Below are positions 46,701-58,700 of a stretch of DNA of 64,000 nucleotides, piece by piece. A program made the translations under genes and the position numbers. The stretch's first letter is position 1. Each line of letters opens with the position of its first letter. The notes under the pieces are model-generated. The model ran no database searches. It had not been told where the DNA came from and was given only the letters and a program-made list of their open reading frames with translations. Origin of the DNA: Phoronis australis (Eukaryota > Phoronida > Phoronidae). Location: assembly GCA_002633005.1 (NCBI GenBank), contig NMRA01000814.1:32948-96947 (forward strand), written 5' to 3'.

Positions 46701-49700
46701 GGATTATCCAACCTTCAGCAGCAGAAAGATGTTGATCGTCAAAAGATGGTGGCTGCTCTGCAACAAAGTAAGTCCTCTGCAACAAAGTAAGTCCTCTGCA
46801 ACAAAGTAAGTCCTCTGCAACAAAGTAAGTCCTCTGCAACAAAGTAAGTCCTCTGCAACAAAGTAAGTCCTCTGCAACAAAGTAAGTCTTGCTTTAATTT
46901 TCAATCCAACTAATACTACACCCTTTCCCAACTTCAAATTTTGAGTTTATGTAAGATAACTTTATAGCCAGTAAAATTATGTACTTTCTGAAAGCCTGTA
47001 AAATTTGATTTTTGGCTCGTTGCCAATCTGTTAATAATTGGATCATAACCATGTGTTCTAGTAACATTTTTCAAAGAATAAATTAAGACACTTTGATTAC
47101 AAAGCTTTGGTATCAATAACACAATCAATAACATGATCAACTTTATTGGACATTTTTAAGATAAAATTTCAAAAAATAATGTTGGGTTTCCAAATTATCA
47201 TTTTGTTTTTGTTTAATGTAACTTTTGAGTTTCTTCACAAAAATCGTATCATTTTTGATAGCCCCTCGTGCAAAAGTGGAACATGTTCAAACAATTCTCA
47301 ACAGTGTTTTGGAGATGAGTGCACAGGGCATAGCATGTGAAAGTTTTGTATGAATCCAGTAAACCATTTCCCAAATAAGATGTTCCCAAGCTGCCAAACA
47401 TGGCACTAGCCTCCTACATATCCTTACCAAGTTCATTGCTTCATAGTTGTCAGTTGTTCTTAGAATGTTTTATCTCTCCTTCATTCAGTTGAGCGTGGCG
47501 CTAGTGATGTCATCCAGCAACTTTTGGACATGAGTGAGAAAGCGCGACATAATGAGGCTTTGCTTGAGGCCATGGAGCGAGAACGGATAGAGGCGGAGCA
47601 ATGGTTCATAGTGAGGGAGGAGGAGCAAGCTAACTTGAGGAAGCAGGAGATACTAGGTCAGTTGGGGTCATAGGGTCATGTTGCAACTGTGGCTTGTGGG
47701 TGGAGCTTATTGTTAGGAGGAATATAACTTGCTAATTATTGGAGGACTAGGAGTGGTTTGTGAGCAATATCAAGCCAAGCTGCAGAGGTTGGTGCTACCT
47801 GGCAAGATGGTGTCACTGGAATGCAAGAAGGTCACGGGGTGGTGTCACAGTGGGGGGGGGATTGGCACTGGACTGCAAGAAGGTCACGGGGCAGTGTCAC
47901 CGGATGGTGATTGACACTTGAACCAAAAACCTGTGAGATAAACTGTCAAAGCGTTTGATAGATAGTTTAAAAAAGTGACTGTTGACGGTGTAATTGAAAT
48001 CGAAATTTTGTAGTGCAAATTAAAAACTTGTGTTTTCCTGGTCATTGCTACCATACAAGCACATCAGTTATTAACAAAAATTTCAATTTGCTTAACATTG
48101 CAGTTTATGTCGGAAAACTTAACACATGAAAATCTCCATCATGGCAAACTGATAGAACACTGAGTGGGGGCTAGGTATTGCTTTTTACTTATATTTTGAA
48201 GCTTCGTGGATTGTGTTCATATTTTACATGATTGTTATAGTAAACATGGAGAAGATTCTAGAAGAAAACCGACTGTTTGAAGCCATCTTCAGCAGCTATA
48301 TGTCTAACCAATCAGAGACAGTGCGTCGAGCACAAGAGTCGTGAGTAGCCAAGTGAATGCAGTTGATTGACAGGAAGAGCACCGCCCTCTCATTTGAACT
48401 CATATAATTCAGTCTTTGCTTTTTGACATTAATTAAGTCTGCATTTCAGGGCAAAATTTTCTATAAAGTTAAAAAAACGGTTACCTTGAACACTGCTCTT
48501 GTGCATTAAATATTAATTTTATGCATTTTGACCTTTGACTTAATGTTGATATATAAATGTCAAGATTTTTACCATAATTTCAAAAACCTAAAGTTGTTTA
48601 GCTTTGATCTTATTAGTTTCATACTTAAAAAATGTATCTTCGAAATCCAAACTCCAAACCTCACTTTGCAAAGTTACATTTCATATGTTTGTCACTTGTT
48701 TTATTAAATTTCCCATTAAGTTTACAACAACAAATTAATTATATGAATACATCACCATCAAAACATTAAGCCCAGACTTTAAATATTGTCGCAGGTCTTC
48801 AAGGTACATGATGGATAACATAGGCTTATGTCATGCATTCAAGGCTTCAAGCCCATGTTTCCAATAACGAGTCTGGCTCAGTATTTTTTATTCCTAGATT
48901 TCAGTTTTGCAGGTGCAGCCCTGTGTTTGTAGGCATGTGATTCCTATGTTAGCATACCTGTGTTTGCAGGCATGTGATTCCTAGGTTAGCATACCTGTGT
49001 TTGCAGGCATGTGATTCCTAGGTTAGCATACCTGTGTTTGCAGGCATGTGATTCCTAGGTTAGCATACCTTTTGCTTCATGGCCTGTTTTTCCAACTATT
49101 TGTAATCCAATGACATTTCCCTTTGCAGCCTTATAAATGAAAACAATATGATTCAGGGTGTGTTGTCAAGTAAACAGGCACAACAGAGCATGTTCCTGGA
49201 TAAGATTGTTGCCGAGGTAACTTGTAATATTTGTCGTTTGTTTTCGATTAGTTGTTTGCAACTCATTGAATAATTTGCATGACAATAGCTCACTTGCGAG
49301 TTTCTCGTTAGTCAATGTGATGTCACCGGAAAAGGGGCAAAACCGGCCATATTGCTCTTGTTTGGCCCCGAGTCTTTGCTACACGCGCTAAATTTTACTG
49401 TTCTTATGGTGAATTTTACGCTTAAAACATTAACACAATTTAAAAGATGGTAGATGGATCGTGGAATCACTGTGAATGGACGAAGAAAATGTGAACTTGA
49501 TATGTTGTGCGAAGCTGTGAACGGACTGAAATTGGAACTCAACCTGGTCTAGGCCTGAATGCCGCAGGCATACAGGGGCGATAGTTTATCCCCATAAAAA
49601 GTTACTCACTTCAAAATGCAGCAAATATAATCAAATGAAACATGCATATGCGCACATGGAGTTATAATTAATTAACACATACCCTGACTCATATAACTTG

Positions 49701-52700
49701 AACCTATCCATGAAAACCTCGCGGTTCGCTAAGTGTCACGCGCCAGGTCTCGCGCTTCACTCAGTCTCGCGCTAGCCTTTGCCTCATACTCACCTGACCA
49801 GTTGAACTACTTTGTGGTTATCGCGTGCGCGGTTTAAGTTAACAGTAACCACAATGTGGAGTTGGAATTCTTCGCCAAAGTCACCTGAATTCCCGTAGCT
49901 CTGCTTCATCGAAGTTATGTTTAGAAGCAGAAACGACCACTGGTGATAATTTTAGATGTAGAATGTATTTTTGACGTGGTGAAAACTTAATCAGTGAGCG
50001 GATTTCGCCTATCGCCCGTTTAAAATACACGGAACGAAATTAGTACAAAATGCCATACAACGTATTGTAGTGCGAATCTGAATTTCATTTGCCATAACAG
50101 CAATGCTTGTTTGGCATTTTTCGAACTAAACGGCCAAAAAGTGGAATAAAATAACAGAATACACTCTGCTAGCGTATTGGGATTGGGCAAATGAGCCAAA
50201 CGGCAAGCTTTTGCCCCACTTCCCGTGACGTCACAGTTAAGTCTCACGTAATCTCGCGTTATTGTTATAAACTCGCAAAAGGAGTATTAACGTTCTTCAG
50301 TGGTTGTCATGGTAACCACTAGGTGGTATAAAATTGAAAAATATTAAATCATTGATTTCGTTCTGCCTTTTTGCTGAGAAACATTGAAAAAGTTGTCGCC
50401 TGTATTGCACCCTAAATTGGTGAGATGGTAACTATACATGATGTTTTTACGTCAAGTCTTCTGCTGATCTGTACTCCATTGACCTAAGACATGCGATCAC
50501 ATACTTCACTTGAATGTATAATCTGACTTGTCGCTAGAAATTGGTGCTATGAAATGCAGTTTTGGTTATTTCACTGTTTTTTAACTGAGGATAAGAATGC
50601 CATGCACAGGACTTAGTAAATGCTTATGTATACGCGATGACTATAACTCTCCTCTTGTTGATACGAACTGTTTGAGGTTGTAGTTTGAGTCGTGCACTTA
50701 TTGCATTGCATTTAATCAGATTTGTGATGTCTCTGCTAAGTTTATAGACTACTGAAAGTGGGCTATTTTGTGATATTATGTCATGTAAGGTTAAGTCATC
50801 TAACACTCTGATGTTTAGGAAAAGTGGCAACGACAGGCGTTCGAGGCCTTACAGCTACAGAAGGACTGCAAACACCAGCGAATTACAGGCCAGATTGAGT
50901 TGATTGAGTATGAACTGGCTCAACTGACTTTGGTAGAGGTCGAGCGGCGACAGATGAAGGTCGACACAGAGATGGTGAGGGGTTACTGTCTTTTGATTAT
51001 AGAGAGAGCTGGTGAGGGGTTACTGACTTTGGTTTGTAGAGGGAGCTGTGAGGCGTTACTGGCTTTGGATTGTAGAGGGAGCTGTGAGGCGTTATTGGCT
51101 TTGCATTGTAGAGGGAGCTGTGAGGTGTTACTGGCTTTGGTTTGTAGAGGGAGCTGTGAGGTGTTACTGGCTTTGGTTTGTAGAGGGAGCTGTGAGGTGT
51201 TACTGGCTTTGGTTTGTAGAGGGAGCTGATAAGGGGTTATTTACTTTAGATTGTAGAAAGAGATGGTGTGGGGTTAATAGTTTTGGGTTGTAGAAGCATA
51301 TGGTTTGTTGGCTCTCGGGGAGATATTGCTAGGGACATTAGGCGCTGCATCTGATTTCCTAAATAGCAACTATAAACTAAATGCTACTTACAGGTTGGGA
51401 TTCCAACAGTCACTTACCACAGTGCCTGCACTTTTATGACTGGCTTGGATTGGGGATTGTACAACTGAGATGGGTGTCAGTGATTACTGCTGCCTGCTTG
51501 ATCCATCATTCTTTTCCAACCATTAAAAATTGAATTTGAACTGTGATAATCGGTTAACTACAAATGAAGGAAAGGGAAATAAGACAGTGGGTGCTCCTTT
51601 ATTGATATGTCCCTAGTTGTGTCTGAGCAACACAAGGGGGCGACATGATTTGTCCACACCACCACCCAATAGTGTGCTTTTCTGAGTGATCTTTATACCT
51701 CAAAGAATGCAGCTAAATTTTAATGGGGTGTATGTCATGTACTGGTGGTGATGGCTTAGGGTCTGCAGCTTTTTTCGAATCTAAGTCAGTTTAATGGGAC
51801 ATTGCGCCTTACTTTGAATTGTTGATTATTTTGTAAAATGGACTTGCACAGTACGGTACATATCAAAATTAATTGGACTATATACTTTTAACTGGACAAT
51901 ATACCATTAACTGGTCAATATACCATTAATTGTACAATATACCATTAACTGGACAATATGCCATTAATTGTACAATATACCATTAATTGGACAATATGCC
52001 ATTAATTGGACAATATACCATTAATTGGACAATATACCATTAATTGGACAATATACCATTAATTGGACAATATACCATTAATTGTACAATATACCATTAA
52101 TTGGACAATATACCATTAATTGGACAATATACCATTAATTGTACAATATACCATTATTTGTACAATGTACCATTAATTGGACAATGTACCATTAATTGGA
52201 CAATATACCATGAATTGGACAATGTACCATTAATTGGACAATGTACCATTAATTGTACAATATACCATTAATTGTACAATACACCATTAATTGGACAATA
52301 CACCATTAATTGGACAATACACCATTAATTGGACAATACACCATTAATTGGACAATACAGCATTAATTGGACAATATACCATTAATTGGACAACATACCA
52401 TTAATTGGACAATATACCATTTCTCCCCCCAACCCCCATCATGATGGGTCATTCCTCTTGCTTTCCAAAATTCTGGTTAGTTTTGTCCGATTGTTTTTGA
52501 CATGTACTGTAAATTGTATCAGTATTGATTTTGGCATGTACTGTAAATTGTATCAGTATTGATTTTGGCATGTACTGTAAATTGTATCAATATTGATTTT
52601 GACATGTACTGTAAATTGTATCAGTATTGATTTTGGCATGTACTGTAAATTGTATCAGTATTGATTTTGACCAAGTTTTTGTAAATTGAAGAGTGTTAGA

Positions 52701-55700
52701 TTTGGATATTAAATTGTGGTTTTGTGGATCCAAACTTTGTTGTCCAGTTTCTTTTGAAAACTGTTGGACATGGCTACATTTAGCACTGGTCATTCTACTG
52801 CTGATAAATTGGGCTTCCAAAGAAAGAGTCATGTGCAGGCCTTCCCCTGTCCTCATTTTAAGGAATACTTGGCAGTTAAGACAATTTCCATGTTTCAGAA
52901 CATCTTGGCTGAGAAGAGGATTGCCCTATCAGAGATGTTGATGCAGTTGATTGACGAGCGTGTCAGAAGGGAGGAGGAGCTTAAGAACAGACTGGTGAGT
53001 CATAACCGTGCTCCAGCTCTGTAATGGGGTAATATCATAATTATGTACCCTTGAGATCGAGTCGCGTTTCAACAAACCCACCACGGATGTTTGCTGTAAC
53101 CAAATCAAATTGTATCTAGTCCGTTCACGTCTGCTGCTCTATCTCTGAAACCCTTTGATGTATGTTCATGAAATTTAGAACATCCGTTCCTTTTATGAAT
53201 TGGATGGCATGACCGAACTTTTGGTTGGATCCGACTACCTGTGTGCTACCTAATAGCAATTTTAGTTTTTTACGTTTTCTTCCGTACCGTCAAAGGTACA
53301 GACTTTCATAAAATTTGGCATTTAGGCATCTATTAGTGAGATGGCGCTATCCTTCTGCTTTTGGACGGATTCAAGGTATTTTGCACCACCTTGTCTAACA
53401 ACTGAACCACTCTAAGAATGATTGTGAAAATGAAGAGCACGGCTGACGATGATTTTCAAAGAAATTTAATTACTGTGGCGCCACATAGTGGCAGTTTTTT
53501 GTTTCTAATGCCCATGGCTGTATCTCCTAAACACTACACAGGATCTTTACTAAGTTTAGCAAGTGTATTTACATGAAGTTGACAACAGACGTTTACGACC
53601 TTTGGACAGAGCTGACTACCAGTGTACCCCCTAGTGCCAATTTTAGTTTATGTTTACCTCTGTATCTTCAATGGTCCTCAACGGATTTTCATAAAATTTG
53701 GATTGTAGGCATCTATAGGTGAGTTGACATTATCCTACTGTTTTCGATGGATTCAAGGTACTTTGCGCTATTTAGTGGCCATTTTTGCTGTTTTTGAGTC
53801 TGTTTTTTGGCATCCGCCCCTCTATCAACCAAACCAATCTAAGGATGATTGTCAAAATTGGCATAATATGTTCTTAGTGTGAAGATCACAGTTGAAGATG
53901 ACGACGACAACAACTTCAACTACTGTGGCGCCTCCTATTGGCAGTTTTGTTTTTTGCGCCCATAGCTGTTTTTCCTAAACGCTCACCAAGATCTTAATTA
54001 AGTTTAGCAACTGTATTCATATGAAGTTGACACCAGACGAAGGTGACTTTCGGAAGGACCCGATGAACGCTGTTACCCCTATTAGCAATTTCATTTTTTT
54101 CCTCTGCTTCTCTGATGTTCCTTTAGAGACTTTTATGAAATTTTCTAAATAGCTGTCTATTAAAGAGATGATAACATTTTCCGGTTATTGGATGGATTCG
54201 ACGTATTTTGCACCATCTAGTGGCCATTTTTACTGTTTTCTAGTCTGTTTTTGGTGTCCGCCCCTCTATCAAACAAACCACTATCAGTATGATTGTGAAA
54301 ATTGGCATATGTTCTTGGTGTGAAGAGGACGGTTGATGATGATTTTCCAATGACTTCAACTGCTTTAGCGCCTCCTTGTGACAGTTTTGGTTTTTGCTCA
54401 CATAGCTGTATCTCCTAAACCCACTGCAGGATCTTTATCTTTGGCAAGTTTATAATTATGACATTGACAATGGACGGTGGCCATTTTTATAATACAAATA
54501 AACACCCCTAGAAGCACACCGTTTGCGATTCATTCGTGGGCAAATTTTTTACGCTCTTGTTCATTAGAGTAGGTGCAGCTTCTCATAAAGGTGAATCATC
54601 CTCTGAAGTATGCGTATATGGTAATTTTGTCACATTGAGTGACACAGTAATTCCATACTCCAAATCATTGAACTTTTTCTGTTATATTGTGACTTTGGAA
54701 CCTGCTGCTTTAATTATGTTGCAGTGAAATTGGTTTAAAGCTAAAGAAACAAAATGTAATTTGTACTATTTTCTTAGAATTACCTAAAATTGAAATATAT
54801 AGGATAGTAAAACTAGAAGTAAAACGATGAGAAATATATAGGAGTGTGGTGTCCATAGTAGTTGACTTGAAGGTAAAAATTCAGAATTTGTCTTTTTGAA
54901 AGTGCCACATCATTTTTACAACCTGCGGTAACTAATGTTGCATTCTGTCCAATAGGTGGAGATGGAGCAGTGCCGCATGGACACACAGACAGACTACTGG
55001 CTGGTTCAGTTCCAGCGTCTGCTCGACATGAAGCCAGCGGCCATGATAGATCAGGTGAGAGTCTGAGTAGTCTCATGTATTGTTCGGTAAAAGTTCTTGA
55101 ATTTTGGGCAAAAAATTGCTGAAAGTGCAGCTTTTCAAACTGACGGTCTTACTGTGTCTGCATTTGTACAAACTGACGGTCTTACTGTGTCTGCATTTGT
55201 ACAAACTGACCGTCCTACTGTCTACATTTGTACAAATGCTCAGGTTTTTACCCCATTGGTTGGTGATGTTTGCTATACTAACCATGCTGACAGGGCTCAA
55301 ATGGTGCAGCAGTTTTCAAAATTAACTGGACAACGTCAAAAGTTGTCAGTTTCAGCACACAAAAGTGACTAAATATTGATTTATTTTTGTCTAGAGTCCG
55401 TTTCAAATCTTTACAAAATCTTAGGTAATGCTCCAACGTACTGATCTTGCTCATTAATAATTAATAATTAATTAATTGGTGGCTAGATGCAATAATGTCA
55501 TCCTAAACTCCATCAAAAATTCAACAATAACACCTTTTGATTGAAACAAAAGTTTGAATTAACTGCTTAGTAATTGCAATCTGGCAAGATGCTTATCCAA
55601 GTTCTTTTGAAGTTTCTGTAGTTTATTGCTGCCTGGTGGTTTGGTAATTGACCCAATTATGTTGCACACCCATCAGAATTAATAATGAATATGTTATTTC

Positions 55701-58700
55701 AACGTTAAACAAATGTTTAAATAACCCAGTCACATGTGCTTTTCACAAACTGCTATTTACAAACTTTCAAAACAAAAATTTAATAATATTGTCTCCCCTA
55801 ATGTGTTTATGATGGTCTCATTATTTAGAGAATGATTTACATCTGGAGTCTGAGGCGATTTAATCAGCACAACAGCGTGATGTCTTTGATCTGAACCGGC
55901 AAATTTTGTGGTGCGCACACCAGTTGAGTTGCCCAATCTCGACCGGTTATGGTGTCAACTTTGTATTCTTTTCATGATTGAAATCCTTGTGACACAGTTA
56001 AAATCCTATTCATATTGCTTTAGAATGTGCTGTCAAACACTTCTCCCAGCAGTGTAGTGAGTTTGCGAAAAGTTGACTTGAGTTAAGTGTTAGGACTGTT
56101 CCAGGAAAGTCATTATCTGAGGGCATAATTATACAAATTGGCTGTGATGTAATAGTAGGGACTTTAGGAGCTACCAACTTGACATGCTATTAGCAACAAT
56201 TTAAAAGTAGTCCATCAAAACCATGAAGTTGTAAAAACTCAGTGTCCTAATTCTCTAAACAACACTTAATATTTTAATGTATTTGATCTTTTGATTATTA
56301 TGGTGAACAAAGAGTCAGTTTACTCTTTAATATGACCATTCTGAATTCATTGTCTTGCAATTGGGAATGGTCTATCATGACAAAGTTGCATTATATTTAA
56401 AGGTTGCATTTTAAAATAGCCGAGAATAAGGATGGTGTGAGAGTTGAAACAGGGCCTCCCCCTAAATCTCTTCTTTTTGGATGTTGCTGGAACGGCCCTT
56501 CTCTTTAAACTTTGTGTTACTTTTTGTTTACACATGTATACAGTTGACTTGCATGTTTGCTCTTAGTTGTATGTTTCTGAAGAATCGCTACATCAGTTGG
56601 TCAAAGTAAGCTTACTTCAAAGCAAGATAAACTCCCCTTATGTCACCACTCAACTTTTTGTGACCATAGTAACTTTAAATCAAAACACTCAAAACTTACT
56701 TTTGTGTGAAATAGGATGTTCTGAGGCAATAGTCAAATTACCTATTAAATAAAGCACACTGTATCATTAAAGAACGTTTAAGTTTTAATTCATCTTTTAA
56801 TTCATGTACTGTGTTGCCCTCTGGTGTCTTCAGAACTAACCACCCCTGTTCAAATGATCCCAACCATTACAAGAATTTTGACTGTTTATGGCAGTTTTTG
56901 GGCTCTAAGTATCGAGCCATGTTTCATAGTTGTGACTCACCATATAGTGCACCCTCTGTTGGTCAAAGAAGAAAACAGAACTAAACTCTGATTGCCTACT
57001 ACAGGAGAACAAGCTGGAGTTTGCTGTGAAGGATATCCTCATCTGTGCAGGTGCTAGTGACTTTGTGCCTTTGTTTGCTCGACACAGAATAAGCATTGAA
57101 ACAATGATGCAACTTAGTGAGGACGACATGAAGCAGGTATTACCCACAATTCCATGGTTTTGTTAAGATCTCTTTTCATTCATTGCGGTTTTAGCAAATT
57201 GCAGTCTCAATCTGATAAACATGTTTTACAGGAGTGTACTGCACTGCAGTCATACACTATATACCTGTCCTGTTTGATAGTACTATCTAATTTACCTTTA
57301 GCTTGGATAATACAAGGGCCTCGGAACACCAACACATGGCGTTTTCCTGTTGCTCCCAACTTATTCGATTCTATATCCCAACAAGTTGGGAAGAACACCT
57401 CTGTAGCCAATATCTTACACAACTGATTAACTCCATTCTGGCATTTATGGTTGGAGGGTCAGCTCTCTTTTGTTTTATAATTGCTCTAATCTCCATTTAG
57501 ATCATATCTGCCCTGACTGGGCTGTGCTGCTAAAATAAAAGTTAAGTTATAACATATTTGAACATAAGCCAATAACATTTCTGAAATTCTTGTCAAATGG
57601 TGATCCTGTTTAGTTTTTGAGTTTCCAAAATTGCGCAACTACAACCAAAAGTTAAACAATCTATTCTTTCCGAATGTTCCAAGTCGCTCTGGGTTTGACT
57701 GTGTTCACATGTGGTCTGTAATAAGCCTGGTACATAATTGGCCTGCCTGATGTCATACCAGACAAAAGACTGTGCTTGGCAGTGAACAAAGAAGCTAGAT
57801 GTTATCACACACTCACAACCCTCTACGTCTGGTAAAGTCACTGAATGGAAAAATGCTGTCATGAGACCTCAATACCACAAACTTGCGTGTGCAGCAGAGC
57901 AATTGCCATATTAGCAATGACAGCTTGTTTGATACTAGAGTAAGGATTACCTGGAACTCTTAACGAGTGGCCAGGTTTATGTCTGCATCGTTCTCTAGAA
58001 CATGTTTGTAATGTTTAAACAATTTAGGACGTTTCAAAAAGAAGAAGAAATAGCTGAAGACATAGACTGTTTCCCTTACCTTGATTGTGTAACAGTGTCA
58101 AGACATAGACTGTCCCCTCTCCCCTGATTGTGTAACAGTGTCAAGACATAGACTGTCCCCTCTCCCCTGATTGTGTAACAGTGTCAAGACATAGACTGTC
58201 CCCTCTCCCCTGATTGTGTAACAGTGTCAAGACATAGACTGTCCCCTCTCCCCTGATTGTGTAACAGTGTCATTCAGCATCATGGGGTAACTAAGTGATG
58301 AAACTATTAGGCTAGCTAAGAGTACATGACTTTTTGTGGAGGCAGTATGGCCTATTGGGCTAAGTGACCACCTTCTTTACTCAAGGTCGTGGGTTCGAGT
58401 CTCACTGGGGCACACTGCTAGACCCTTGAGTCATGTCTCTAGCTCAGCTCGGTTTGAAGTATTGTATATTGATCAAGTGTAAAATATAAAATATTTCCAA
58501 GTGATCAGTGCAATGGGCCAACTTGAGGGGCCTGCACACATCTGGTACAATGTATACCAGCACATCTGGTACAATATGTACCAGAACATTTGATACAATT
58601 TGTACCAGAACATCTGGTACAATGTGTACCAGAACATCTGGTACAATGTGTACCAGATCATCTGGTACAATGTGTACCAGAACATCTGGTACATTGTGTA

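Noticed and set aside
46755-46890. CRISPR array or other direct-repeat arrays
   Set aside because: The repeats are contiguous, without unique spacers, in an animal genome; they are minisatellites.
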